Origin: CAVPWP01 sp963709395 | GTDB taxonomy: Bacteria > Pseudomonadota > Alphaproteobacteria > Rhodobacterales > Rhodobacteraceae | Length of the DNA: 64,000 bases | Assembly: GCA_963709395.1 (NCBI GenBank) | Contig: CAVPWP010000001.1 | Location: forward strand, 248,001 to 312,000 | Reading direction: 5' to 3' | Shown: piece after piece, positions 30,029 to 39,229 of the stretch | Layout of the letters: every line of letters begins with the position of its first letter | How positions within the stretch are numbered: position 1 is the stretch's first letter | Notes under the pieces: model-generated | What the model saw: only the letters and a program-made list of their open reading frames with translations | Database searches by the model: none | Told to the model about the DNA's origin: nothing | Position numbers and translations under genes: made by a program

Positions 30029-30837
30029 AGAAACCCTCCGGTATCTTTCTTGCCCGCGCGCGCGACACCGCGACGGCGGAAGTACTCGGCGATGATCAGC
30101 AGGATGACCGACGCGGTGACCAGGATCGTGCCAAGCGCCATGACGACGGGCACCCGTTGGGGAAAGCGGAACAGCCCCCAGATATAGACCGGCAAAGTCG
30201 GATCGTTCCCGGTGAGGAAGAAGGCGATGATGAACTCATCCAGCGAAATGGTGAACGAGATCAGCAGAGACGCGATGATCCCGGGCATCACCAGCGGCAG
30301 GATGATCAGCCGGAAGGTCGAGAGCGGCGTCTCGCCCAGGTCGACCGCGGCTTCCTCGAGCGCGGGATCCAGGTTGCCGAAGGACGAATTCAGAATGGCG
30401 ATGCTGAACGGCGTGCAGATCAACGTGTGCGCCGCGATCACCGTCCAGGCAGACAGCGGGAAATCCAGGATCTGCACGACGACCACCAGCAGGGACACCG
30501 CCACGATGATCTCGGGCAGCACCAGCGGAAGCATGATCAGCCCCATGATTCCGCCTTTGAACGGAAAGCGGTACTTGGTCGCCGCGCGGGCGGCGCAGAT
30601 CCCCAGCAAGGTGGCGAAGATCGCCGTCATGACCGCGATGAAAAGCGACGTCTGGACCGCGGAATGCAGCGCCTGGATCGTGGTCAGTTCGCGGAACCAC
30701 TGCAGCGTGAACCCCGACAGCGGAAAGGCGATCAGGGTCGAATCGTTGAACGCGAAGAGCGGCAGCAGGACGATCGGCGCATAAAGAAAGACCAGATACG
30801 CGATCGCGTAGATGTAAAGCCCGCGCCCCTTCGTCAT
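30025..30837 (-). CDS. potC: ABC transporter permease, PotC type
   Basis: 270 residues, six predicted membrane helices. The permease EAA loop is present as EEAAVDLGETPLSTFRLIILP. The start YIYAIAYLVFLYAPIVLLPLFAFNDS is characteristic of PotC-like proteins. The frame is intact. ATGA-type overlaps link it to both neighbours (30834-30837 and 30025-30028). Confidence 0.85.
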   Translation of the reverse strand: MTKGRGLYIYAIAYLVFLYAPIVLLPLFAFNDSTLIAFPLSGFTLQWFRELTTIQALHSAVQTSLFIAVMTAIFATLLGICAARAATKYRFPFKGGIMGLIMLPLVLPEIIVAVSLLVVVVQILDFPLSAWTVIAAHTLICTPFSIAILNSSFGNLDPALEEAAVDLGETPLSTFRLIILPLVMPGIIASLLISFTISLDEFIIAFFLTGNDPTLPVYIWGLFRFPQRVPVVMALGTILVTASVILLIIAEYFRRRGVARAGKKDTGGFL

Positions 30838-31716
30838 CGCTGCCTCAGCCAGCGGCGGTTGAGGAAGATGAAGAGCAGCGAAATCACGGTGACGGTAACC
30901 ATGGCGATCACCGACAGGGTGGCCCCCATGGGCGCATTGTTGAGGCGCAGGAACTGCACCTGGATCATGTTGGCGATCATCCGGCCTTCCGGCCCGCCGA
31001 TCAGCTGCGGGGTGACATAGTCGCCGATGGTCGGGATGAAGACGATCAGCACCGCCGCGACCACGCCCGGCATCGCCAGGGGAAGCGTCACGCGCAGGAA
31101 GGTCATCACCTGATTCTCGCCAAGATCCCGCGCGGCCTCGAGCAGCGAGCGGTCGATCTTTTCGAGTGCCACGAAGATCGGCAGGATCGCGAAGGGCGCA
31201 AAGGCATGGGCCAGCGTGATGACCACCGCGTTCGCGTTGTAGAGGATGAAGGTCAGGGGTTCATCAATGATTCCGAAGCCTTCCAGCGTGGTGTTGACGA
31301 CACCATCGTAGCCCAGGATCACCCGCCAGAGGAACACCCGGATCAGGTAGGACGTCCAGAACGGGATGGTGATCAGGAAGATCCACAGCGCCTTGCGCTC
31401 GGGGGCGACATAGAAGCTCACATAGTAGGCGATCGGGAAGGCCAGAAGCACGGTCGCGATCGTGACGGACCCCGCGATCAGGACCGACCGCCCCATAAGC
31501 TGCATGTAGAGCGGCTCGCTCAGCGCCTCGCGGTAGTTCGCAAGCGTCATCGTGGTGTCGATGGTCAGGAAATCCTGGGTCCAGAAGCTGAACAGGAAGA
31601 TCGCGCCCAGCGGCGCGGCCAGAAGCAGGATCGCATAGAGCGCGGTCGGGCTGACAAGCAGCAGGCCGCGGCGGGCTTCGGTGTCGAGGACGCGTGCGAT
31701 TTTCGGGTCACCTCAT
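30834..31716 (-). CDS. potB: ABC transporter permease, PotB type
   Basis: About 290 residues, six membrane helices, EAA loop LEAARDLGENQVMTFLRVTLP. The internal ATG at 31550 would delete the first membrane helix. In-frame sequence upstream (LLLVSPTALYAILLLAAPLG) clearly belongs to the protein but has no start codon before a stop. One extra base just after ATG 31716 would supply the start, so I extend to there. It heads the potB-potC-potA operon. Confidence 0.8.
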
Positions 31717-31844
31717 CTGGCTGACGCAGATTGAACGCCATTTTGCGCGGATGACAAGATGTGACCTGACGCCTGGGCCACTGGTGCAGATTGTGGCGCG
31801 AGACTGTGCAGACTGCGCCCGGCCTGCACCTGTGCGATCATCGG

Positions 31845-31880
31845 GAAACGAAAACGGGGCGCGGCCATGGCCGCACCCCG
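31845..31880 (-). terminator. Intrinsic terminator of rplM-rpsI
   Basis: On the minus strand, stem CGGGG-T-GCGGCC / GGCCGC-G-CCCCG (one G-T pair, 12 steps) followed by TTTTCGTTT, about 30 bases after the rpsI stop. Confidence 0.75.
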
Positions 31881-31908
31881 CAGGTCGTTCTGCCCGTGAT
31901 CGGAACGA

Positions 31909-32403
31909 TCAGCGCTTGGAGAACTGGAAGCTCCGGCGCGCCTTGCGCTTGCCGTACTTCTTGCGTTCCACCACGCGGCTGTCGCGGGTCAGGAAGCCGG
32001 CGGCCTTGAGCGGCGCGCGCAGGCTGGGTTCATAGAGCTGCAGCGCCTTCGAGATGCCGTGCTTGACTGCACCGGCCTGGCCCGAGAGGCCGCCGCCCTT
32101 GACGGTGGCCATGACGTCGAACTCGTTCTCGACACCGGCGACGGTGAAGGGCTGGCGCAGGATCATCTGCAGCACGGGACGGGCGAAATACTCGCTCATG
32201 TCCTTGCCGTTGACGACAACCTTGCCCGAGCCGGGCTTGATCCAGACGCGGGCGACCGCGTCCTTGCGCTTGCCCGTGGCGTAGGAGCGGCCAAGCGCAT
32301 CGCGCACCGGCTCTTTGGGGGCGAGGGCTTCCTCGAGGACGGCCGCATCGGCGCCGCCGGTCAGGGTGTTCAGCTCGTCGAGCGATTTGATTTCTTCGGC
32401 CAT
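31909..32403 (-). CDS. rpsI: 30S ribosomal protein S9
   Basis: 164 residues: an acidic N-terminal extension of about 38 residues typical of alphaproteobacteria, then the S9 fold (YATGKRKDAVARVWI, GGGLSGQAGAVKHGISKAL) and the basic tail ending in FSKR that reaches the decoding centre. Four bases after rplM, one operon, closed by the terminator at 31845-31880. Confidence 0.97.
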   Translation of the reverse strand: MAEEIKSLDELNTLTGGADAAVLEEALAPKEPVRDALGRSYATGKRKDAVARVWIKPGSGKVVVNGKDMSEYFARPVLQMILRQPFTVAGVENEFDVMATVKGGGLSGQAGAVKHGISKALQLYEPSLRAPLKAAGFLTRDSRVVERKKYGKRKARRSFQFSKR

Positions 32404-32407
32404 CTCG

Positions 32408-32869
32408 TCAGCTCCGGGTGTTCTTGGGGTTCATGGACTTGACGTCGAGAACCTCAGGCTGCTGCGCCTCGTGCGGATGTTCGGCACCGGCATAGACCCG
32501 CAGGTTGGTCATCAGCTGGCGGCTCAGGCGGTTGCCGGGAAGCATCCGCTGGATGGCCTTCTCGACCACGCGCTCGGGGTGGGCCCCGTCAAGGATGTCT
32601 CCCGCGGTCTGGGACTTGATCCCGCCCGGGTAGCCGGTGTGGCGGTAGTAGACCTTGTCGGCGCGCTTGTTGCCGGTCATCTGCACCTTGTCGGCGTTGA
32701 TGACGATGACATTGTCGCCCATGTCCATGTGGGGCGTGAACGTGGCCTTGTGCTTGCCACGCAGACGCATGGCGACGATCGAGGCGAGACGGCCAAGAAC
32801 GACGCCTTCGGCGTCGATCAGCACCCACTTCTTCTCGATGTCCGCCGGAGTCGCGGTATAGGTTTTCAT
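32408..32869 (-). CDS. rplM: 50S ribosomal protein L13
   Basis: 153 residues matching L13: TPADIEKKWVLIDAEGVVLGR, GDNVIVINADKVQMTGNK, YYRHTGYPGGIK, and the PKNTRS tail. ATG 32869 (MKTYTATPADIEKKW) is the family start; a Met four codons earlier is less likely. It leads the rplM-rpsI operon. Confidence 0.97.
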   Translation of the reverse strand: MKTYTATPADIEKKWVLIDAEGVVLGRLASIVAMRLRGKHKATFTPHMDMGDNVIVINADKVQMTGNKRADKVYYRHTGYPGGIKSQTAGDILDGAHPERVVEKAIQRMLPGNRLSRQLMTNLRVYAGAEHPHEAQQPEVLDVKSMNPKNTRS

Positions 32870-32905
32870 TGCTCTGCCCATGTTCGGGTGAATTCGGATG
32901 GACGG

Positions 32906-32933
32906 GTTCTAACGGTTTCGCACGCGCCGTCAA
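32906..32933 (-). promoter_or_regulatory. Candidate rplM promoter
   Basis: On the minus strand TTGACG (32928-32933), 16 bases, TAGAAC (32906-32911), ending about 37 bases before the rplM ATG. The -35 box is good and the -10 is imperfect. Confidence 0.4.
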
Positions 32934-32981
32934 GCGGCGATCTACTGAATTATCGTATGCATTTCAGCGTCTTGCAATTAA

Positions 32982-32995
32982 GGTAATATATTACC
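32982..32995. repeat. AT-rich perfect palindrome upstream of rplM
   Basis: GGTAATATATTACC, a perfect 14-base palindrome in an AT-rich patch within otherwise very GC-rich DNA, about 50 bases upstream of the candidate rplM -35 and 15 bases from the stop of the DUF3179 gene. Possible protein-binding site or UP-like element. Confidence 0.5.
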
Positions 32996-33009
32996 CCATT
33001 GTCAGGCGG

Positions 33010-33981
33010 CTACGGCCCGACCATCCACGTGCCATCGGGAAAGAAGGCATGAAACGCGAAGGCGAACATCACGTCATGCGGCAGGTCGCGGCCCTGCGCA
33101 TCGCGGACGCGGATCGTGCCGACCTCGCGCCCCTCGCCGATCGCGCGCGAATCAAGCGCCGAGGCCTGGCCCTCCGCCCAGGTCAGGGACACCCCGCTTT
33201 CGGTGAGCGCTCCTTCGGCGCGCAGACGTTCGACCGGCCAGGCCGCGTCGCCGACACGCACGACACGGGCCAGCGCCGGAATGTCGTGGGGCGGCAACTC
33301 GCCGGTGTAGAGGAACGGGCGTTCGGAGCTGTCGTAGTTCACATAAGGATTCTGGCCATAGGGACGCGGCCAGCCGGGTTCGTCCATCACGAGGCCGTCG
33401 GGATTGCGGGCCGCGAATTCGCCCCAGCTTTCCATCCAGGTCGGCAACTGGTCAAGTTCGACGCCCGTCATCTCGCCCACGATGCCCTCGCCGATGGCCT
33501 GCTGCCACCAACTTTCGGTTTCGCGGTCATACATGATCATGTCCGAGTTGCGCAGCTTGCCCGACACGCCAAAGCTCAGGACCCGTCCGTTCACGCGCCG
33601 GTCAAAGGTCGGGCCGGAATTGCAGAGCGGGCAGAAGGTGACGGCGACAGGCAGCCCGCCGACCGTGTCGTTCACGATCTCATGCCAGGTCAGATAGCGG
33701 ATCGGATAGGCGCGCGGCACCTCTCCGTCGATCTCGAGCGCGATGACCGGTTCGCGCGGCATCAATCGCGTCTCGGCGGCGACGGGGCGAAAGACGGGAT
33801 CGTCGATGGCGGGGATGCCGTCCTTCGGTGGCCCGCCCGACAGGACCTCGGACCAGTCTTCGACGGTCGTCTTCGTGAAATCCGTGTTCGGCCATTCGCC
33901 GCGCCATCTCTCCGGGCTGGCGGACACCGCGGCCGCGAGAAGGGCGACGGCGACTGCAAGAAGAACACGGGTCAGGATCAT
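33010..33981 (-). CDS. Exported DUF3179-domain protein
   Basis: 323 residues with a signal peptide (LTRVLLAVAVALLAAAVSA). The domain is recognised by YPIRYLTWHEIVNDTVGG, the cysteine motif TFCPLCNSG, SGKLRNSDMIMYDRETESWW and NPYVNYDSSERPFLY. The function of DUF3179 is unknown; the paired cysteines and periplasmic location might suggest metal binding or redox. The frame is intact. Confidence 0.8.
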   Translation of the reverse strand: MILTRVLLAVAVALLAAAVSASPERWRGEWPNTDFTKTTVEDWSEVLSGGPPKDGIPAIDDPVFRPVAAETRLMPREPVIALEIDGEVPRAYPIRYLTWHEIVNDTVGGLPVAVTFCPLCNSGPTFDRRVNGRVLSFGVSGKLRNSDMIMYDRETESWWQQAIGEGIVGEMTGVELDQLPTWMESWGEFAARNPDGLVMDEPGWPRPYGQNPYVNYDSSERPFLYTGELPPHDIPALARVVRVGDAAWPVERLRAEGALTESGVSLTWAEGQASALDSRAIGEGREVGTIRVRDAQGRDLPHDVMFAFAFHAFFPDGTWMVGP

Positions 33982-34098
33982 CGGAGCGCTCCGGCAAGCG
34001 GGTGAGACAGAACTCTCGCAGAGCCCCTGCCCCCGCGATAGCCTGTCTCACGCCGGATTGACCGCCCGTGTCGCCCGCTCTTCGGCCGCCGTGCCGCG

Positions 34099-34719
34099 TC
34101 AGTCCTCGACCCGGACCGAGACCATGCGGTCGGGCGTGTCGCTGACCGCCCCATTTGCGCCCTGGTCGCCGCGCTTGATGGCGTCGACCACGTCCATCCC
34201 TTCGATCACGCGTCCGAAGACGGTGTAGTCGCCGTTCAGGAAGTAGCCCGGTTCGAACATGATGAAGAACTGGCTGTTGGCGGAATCGGGGCTGGCCGAG
34301 CGGGCCATTCCGACCACGCCGCGGTCGAAGGGAACATCCGAGAACTCGGCGGGGATGTTGGGCCGGTCAGACCCACCACGGCCCGCCATGCGGATGTCGC
34401 CGCCAGACTTGCCGAACTCCACGTCGCCGGTCTGGGCCATGAAGCCGTCGATCACACGGTGAAACACCACGTCGTCATAGGCGCCGCTCTGCGCCAGGGC
34501 GACGATCTGTTCGACATGGGCCGGGGCGATATCGGGCAGAAGGTCGATCACGATCTCGCCGTTCGCCTCGCCTTCGACGGTGATGACAAGGTTCGGACCC
34601 GGGCCGTCGGTGACTTCCTGCGCGGTGGCGGCTCCGGGCAGGGTCGCGACGTAATAGGCCGCAAGTATCCCCGCCCCCAGGATGAACACGGCCCAGGCGA
34701 TGAGGTTCGAGCTACGCAT
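34099..34719 (-). CDS. Periplasmic/membrane-anchored cyclophilin
   Basis: Peptidyl-prolyl cis-trans isomerase of 206 residues. An N-terminal anchor or signal helix (LIAWAVFILGAGILAAYYVA) is followed by the cyclophilin fold (VFHRVIDGFMAQTGDVEFG, SANSQFFIMFEPGYFLNGDYTVFGRV). It overlaps the cytoplasmic cyclophilin gene by eight bases, and the two are evidently a duplicated pair serving two compartments. Confidence 0.9.
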   Translation of the reverse strand: MRSSNLIAWAVFILGAGILAAYYVATLPGAATAQEVTDGPGPNLVITVEGEANGEIVIDLLPDIAPAHVEQIVALAQSGAYDDVVFHRVIDGFMAQTGDVEFGKSGGDIRMAGRGGSDRPNIPAEFSDVPFDRGVVGMARSASPDSANSQFFIMFEPGYFLNGDYTVFGRVIEGMDVVDAIKRGDQGANGAVSDTPDRMVSVRVED

Positions 34720-35218
34720 CGGCGGCCACCTTCATGCTGAGCATCCTGTCGGGGTTCATCGGCGGCTCGCCCCGCGCGATGGCGTCGACATGCGCCATTC
34801 CGTCGATCACCCGGCCATAGACCGTGTACTGGCCGTTCAGGAAATGGTTGTCGCTGAAGTTGATGAAGAACTGGCTGTTGGCCGAGTTGGGATTGGCCGA
34901 GCGCGCAGCCCCCAGCGTGCCCCGGTCATGCGGGATGCGGCTGAATTCGGCGGGAACGTCCGGCAGGTCCGATCCACCGGTACCGGCGCGGCGGATGTTG
35001 AACCCGTCTTCGAAGTCGCCATGCTCCACATCGCCGGTCTGCGCCATGAAGCCGTCGATCACCCGGTGGAAGACCACGTTGTCATAGGCGCCGGCGCGGG
35101 CCAGCTCCTTGATCCTGGCGCAATGGGCCGGCGCGATGTCGGGCAGAAGCTCGATCGTGACGGTCCCGTCCTTCAACTCGATCAGTATGGTGTTTTCGGG
35201 GTCCTTGATCTCGGCCAT
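34712..35218 (-). CDS. ppiB: Cytoplasmic cyclophilin-type peptidyl-prolyl isomerase
   Basis: 168 residues, no signal peptide. Conserved core VVFHRVIDGFMAQTGDVEHG, SANPNSANSQFFINFSDNHF, GQYTVYGRVIDGM. ATG 35218 is chosen from the family start and a strong AAGGAGG. It is divergent from pgk across 151 bases. Confidence 0.92.
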   Translation of the reverse strand: MAEIKDPENTILIELKDGTVTIELLPDIAPAHCARIKELARAGAYDNVVFHRVIDGFMAQTGDVEHGDFEDGFNIRRAGTGGSDLPDVPAEFSRIPHDRGTLGAARSANPNSANSQFFINFSDNHFLNGQYTVYGRVIDGMAHVDAIARGEPPMNPDRMLSMKVAADA

Positions 35219-35369
35219 CGGGGCCTCCTTGTGTCGGTCTCGGTTCGGACGTGTTCGTATTGGCGGTGACCCTATCGGCGCGGGATGCCGAGGAAAAGCC
35301 CGAAGGCGTGTTCCGGTTGACGCAGGCGCGGGGATGCGATGGAAAGACGGCAACGGAATGGAGGGGCAC

Positions 35370-36574
35370 ATGGCCTGGAAGACACTCGACGACATGGATC
35401 TGGGCAACCGGACGGTGCTGGTGCGCGTCGATATCAATGTGCCCATGGAGGACGGCAAGGTCACCGACACCACGCGAATCGACCGGATCAAACCCACGAT
35501 CCTCGATATCCTGTCGAAGGGCGGGCGCCCGGTCCTGCTGGCGCATTTCGGCCGGCCGAAGGGCAAGGTCGTGCCGGAGATGTCGCTGGGCCAGATCCGC
35601 GCCACGCGTGGAAGAGCGGCTGGGCGTTCCGGTGAAATTCGCCGAGGACTGCATCGGCGGCCCGGCGAAACGCGCCGTGTCGGCGATGGAGCCCGGCGAT
35701 GTGCTGCTGCTGGAGAACACCCGCTTTCACGCCGGCGAAGAGCAGAACGATCCGATGTTCGCGGCCTCCCTTGCCGCCCTGGGCGAAGTCTATGTGAACG
35801 ACGCCTTTTCGGCGGCGCACCGCGCCCATGCCTCGACCGAGGCGCTGGCGCGGCTTCTGCCGGCCTGCGCGGGCCGGCTGATGCAGGCCGAGCTCGAGGC
35901 GCTCGAGGCCGCGCTTGGCACGCCTGAACGTCCGGTGGTCGCCGTGGTCGGCGGGGCCAAGGTGTCGACCAAGATCGAGCTTCTGTCGAACCTCGTGCGC
36001 AGGGTGAACACGCTGGTGATCGGCGGCGGCATGGCGAATACCTTTCTGGCGGCGCGCGGGCATCGAGATCGGCAAATCCCTGGCCGAACGCGAGATGACC
36101 GACACCGCGACCGAGATCATGGCGGCGGCCGATGAAGCCGCCTGCGAAATCCTGCTGCCGGTCGACATCGTCGTGGCGCGCGAGTTTCGCGAGGGGGCGC
36201 CAAGCGAAACGCTGCCGGTCGGGGCGTGCCCGGCGGACGCGATGATCCTGGACGCGGGCCCCGAGACGGTGGCGCGGATCACCGCCGCCTTCGACGCAGC
36301 GAAGACGCTGATCTGGAACGGGCCCCTTGGCGCCTTCGAAATCGCGCCCTTCGACGCCGCGACGGTGGCCGCCGCCCGGCACGCGGCGGAGCGCACCGTG
36401 TCGGGCAACCTGATTTCCGTGGCCGGCGGCGGCGACACGGTATCGGCACTCAACCGCGCGGGGGTCGGCGAGGATTTCACCTACATCTCGACGGCGGGGG
36501 GCGCGTTCCTCGAATGGATGGAGGGCAAGACCCTGCCGGGGGTTGCCGCCCTTGTCGCCGCGGGCGAGCGTTAG
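35370..36574 (+). CDS. pgk: Phosphoglycerate kinase (frameshifted)
   Basis: Glycolytic kinase, about 400 residues: RVDINVPMEDG, substrate-binding AHFGRPKG, LLENTRFH, VVGGAKVSTKIELL, nucleotide-binding GGGMANTFL, and the C-terminal GGGDTVSAL plus ISTAGGAFLEW. Single extra bases near 35609 and 36060 break the frame, probably sequence errors. ATG 35370 follows GGAGGGGCAC. The aldolase gene follows closely. Confidence 0.94.
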
Positions 36575-36651
36575 CGCCAACCAAGATTGCACCCACGCCG
36601 CCCCCTGCCTAGAAGGGACGGCGAAACGGATCAGGACAAGGGAACGAACCG

Positions 36652-37542
36652 ATGGCGCATGCGCAGCAGGCCGAGCAGATGACCAACGGAAAGGGCTTCA
36701 TCGCCGCGCTCGACCAGAGCGGCGGATCGACCCCCAAGGCGCTGGCCCTCTATGGCATCGGCGAGGACGCCTACGGGTCCGAGGCCGAGATGTTCGACCT
36801 GATGCACGCCATGCGCGCCCGCATCATCAAGTCGCCCGCCTTCACCGGCGACAAGATCATCGGCGCGATCCTGTTCGAGATGACCATGGACCGCGAGATC
36901 GACGGCATTCCGACCGCGCAGTACCTGTGGGAAAAGCGCGGGGTCGTGCCGTTCCTGAAGGTCGACAAGGGGCTTGCCGAGGCCGAAGACGGTGTGAAGC
37001 TGATGAAGCCCATCGGCGGGCTTGACGCGCTTCTCGACCGGGCCGTCGCCAAGGGGGTCTTCGGCACCAAGATGCGGTCGGTGATCGACGCCGCGAACCG
37101 CAAGGGGATCGCGGCCATCGTGGATCAGCAGTTCGAGATCGGTGCGCAGATCGAATCCCACGGCCTGATGCCGATCCTCGAACCGGAGGTGACGATCACC
37201 ATTGCCGACAAGGCCGAGGCCGAGGAGATCCTGCGCGACGAGATCCTGAGCCATCTGGACGCCCTGCCCGAAGGCCGGCAGGTGATGCTGAAACTGTCGC
37301 TGCCAAGCGAGGCCGGGTTCTACGCCCCCCTTGTCGCGCACCCGCGGGTGATGCGTGTGGTGGCGCTTTCGGGCGGTTATTCACGCGATGACGCCAATGC
37401 GATCCTTGCGCAAAACCCGGGCGTGATCGCCAGCTTCAGCCGCGCGCTGACCGAGGGCCTGAGCGCCCAGCAGTCGGATGCCGACTTCAACGCGACGCTC
37501 GCGGCCACGGTCGAGAGCATCTATCAGGCCTCGATCACCTGA
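36652..37542 (+). CDS. Class I fructose-bisphosphate aldolase
   Basis: 296 residues of the Schiff-base (class I) aldolase type. N-terminal KGFIAALDQSGGSTPKAL, central VPFLKVDKGL with the lysine region, IDAANRKGIAAIVDQQFE, EPEVTI with the acidic residue, and LALSGGYS-type VVALSGGYSRDDAN at the phosphate site. Directly after pgk, so glycolytic/gluconeogenic enzymes are grouped. The frame is intact. Confidence 0.9.
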   Translation: MAHAQQAEQMTNGKGFIAALDQSGGSTPKALALYGIGEDAYGSEAEMFDLMHAMRARIIKSPAFTGDKIIGAILFEMTMDREIDGIPTAQYLWEKRGVVPFLKVDKGLAEAEDGVKLMKPIGGLDALLDRAVAKGVFGTKMRSVIDAANRKGIAAIVDQQFEIGAQIESHGLMPILEPEVTITIADKAEAEEILRDEILSHLDALPEGRQVMLKLSLPSEAGFYAPLVAHPRVMRVVALSGGYSRDDANAILAQNPGVIASFSRALTEGLSAQQSDADFNATLAATVESIYQASIT

Positions 37543-37738
37543 GGCGCTCGCATCGTCCCTTGCGGGAGCTGTCGCGCAGAGAAGACGTGCGACAGCCGCC
37601 CGTTGACCTCGCGTCCGGTCCTTTCCCGACCCGGCCGGCCTTTTTTTGCCGCAGCCGGAAAAAGGGGATTCACACGGCGAATCGCCTGTGCCATGATTCG
37701 CGAAAACGCCCCCCAGAGGCGACAAGGCAGGCACTATC

Positions 37739-38043
37739 ATGAGCGGTTCACGGCGTCGCGCGCCCCTTGGCGCACTGGTTTATCTGAGCCTGATGGCAAG
37801 CCTTGCCATGTACTTCACCTATGCCAGCGTGCAGGGCGATTACGGCCTGTTCCGCCGGGTGCAGATCGATGCCGAAGCCAGGATCCTCACGGTGGAGCGT
37901 GACGCCCTTGCAGGCCGAGGTCGCCATGCTGCGCAACAAGACGCGCCGCCTGTCGGACGGGTATCTCGACCTCGACCTTCTGGACGAGCAGGCGCGCAGG
38001 GTCCTGGGCCTTGTCCGCGTCCGACGAGATCGTCCTGCGCTGA
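37739..38043 (+). CDS. ftsB: FtsB/DivIC-type septum formation initiator (frameshifted)
   Basis: About 100-residue single-pass division protein: N-terminal membrane helix (LGALVYLSLMASLAMYFTYA), then a coiled coil (ERDALQAEVAMLRNKTRRL) and the conserved LDLDLLDEQARRVLGL. Two single extra bases (near 37912 and 38020) break the frame. Its position between the aldolase and pdhA mirrors the eno/pdh neighbourhood of ftsB in many alphaproteobacteria. Confidence 0.8.
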
Positions 38044-38145
38044 CCCCCAGGTCTTCCCGAACCCTTGCACGGTTGCATTCCGCGCATAGCGGGTTTCCCC
38101 TGCGGCAGCGGGATTTCCGCGTGCGTTCCGGCAAGACCTCGGGTA

Positions 38146-38162
38146 AGTGTTAGTTTAACACT
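38146..38162. promoter_or_regulatory. Palindromic operator upstream of pdhA
   Basis: AGTGTTA-GTT-TAACACT, 7-base arms with a 3-base spacer, 37 bases before the pdhA ATG. Its AT-rich arms stand out in this GC-rich DNA. A dimeric repressor or activator of the pyruvate dehydrogenase operon is the natural candidate. Confidence 0.55.
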
Positions 38163-38198
38163 GAACTACTTTCTTGCCGCGGGGGAGGATCTGCCAGG

Positions 38199-39215
38199 AT
38201 GGCCGCACGCAGGACGACGAGCAAGGCACCGAACGTGTCGAAGGAAGAGCTTCTCGAATATTACCGCGAGATGCTGCTGATCCGCCGCTTCGAGGAAAAG
38301 GCCGGCCAACTGTACGGCATGGGCCTGATCGGCGGGTTCTGCCACCTCTACATCGGACAGGAAGCGGTCGTCGTCGGCCTCGAGGCCGCGGCCGGGGAAG
38401 GCGACAAGCGCGTCACCTCCTATCGCGACCATGGCCACATGCTGGCCTGCGGCATGGACCCCAAGGGCGTCATGGCCGAACTGACCGGCCGCGAGGGCGG
38501 GTATTCGCAGCGGCAAGGGCGGCTCGATGCACATGTTCTCGAAAGAGAAGCATTTCTACGGCGGCCACGGCATCGTCGCCGCGCAGGTGCCGATCGGGGC
38601 GGGCCTTGCCTTCGCCGACAAGTATCTGGGCAACGACCGCGTGACCTTCACCTATTTCGGCGATGGCGCGGCGAACCAGGGCCAGGTCTACGAGACCTAC
38701 AACATGGCCGAGCTTTGGGATGCTGCCGGTGATCTTCGTGATCGAGAACAACCAGTACGCCATGGGCACGAGCGTCAAGCGGTCGACGAAGTCGCCCTCG
38801 CTGTGGGAACGCGGCGCGGCCTACGGCATTCCGGGCGAGGAAGTCGACGGCATGGACGTGCTGGCCGTCAAGGCCGCGGGCGAGAAGGCGGTGGCGCACT
38901 GCCGTGCCGGCAAGGGCCCCTACATCCTCGAGGTCAAGACCTACCGCTATCGCGGCCATTCGATGTCGGATCCCGCGAAATACCGCACCCGCGAAGAGGT
39001 GCAGGAGATGCGCGAGAAGCGCGACGCGATCGAGCATGTGCGCCAGATACTGCTGACCGGGCAACCATGCGACCGAGGACGATCTCAAGGCGATCGACAA
39101 GGAAATCAAGGACATCGTCAACGAGGCCGCGGAATTCGCCAAGGAAAGCCCCGAGCCGGCCCTGTCCGAGCTCTGCACCGACATTTACGCCGAAGTGGCG
39201 CCGCAGAACGCCTGA
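38199..39215 (+). CDS. pdhA: Pyruvate dehydrogenase E1 alpha (frameshifted)
   Basis: Thiamine diphosphate-dependent E1 alpha, about 335 residues. TPP-binding motif GDGAANQGQVYETYNMAELW through ENNQYAMGTS, phosphorylation-loop-like YRGHSMSDPAKYR, start RRFEEKAGQLYGMGLIGGFC. Extra bases near 38510, 38720 and 39068 change the frame; all lie in strongly conserved stretches and are probably sequence errors. First gene of pdhA-pdhB-small ORF-pdhC. Confidence 0.93.
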
Positions 39216-39229
39216 GGGGGACGACGACG

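Noticed and set aside
37560..37660. Terminator after the class I aldolase
   Set aside because: A stem (GCTGTCGC / GCGACAGC) and a separate T7 run exist, but they are not adjacent, so I do not call a terminator.
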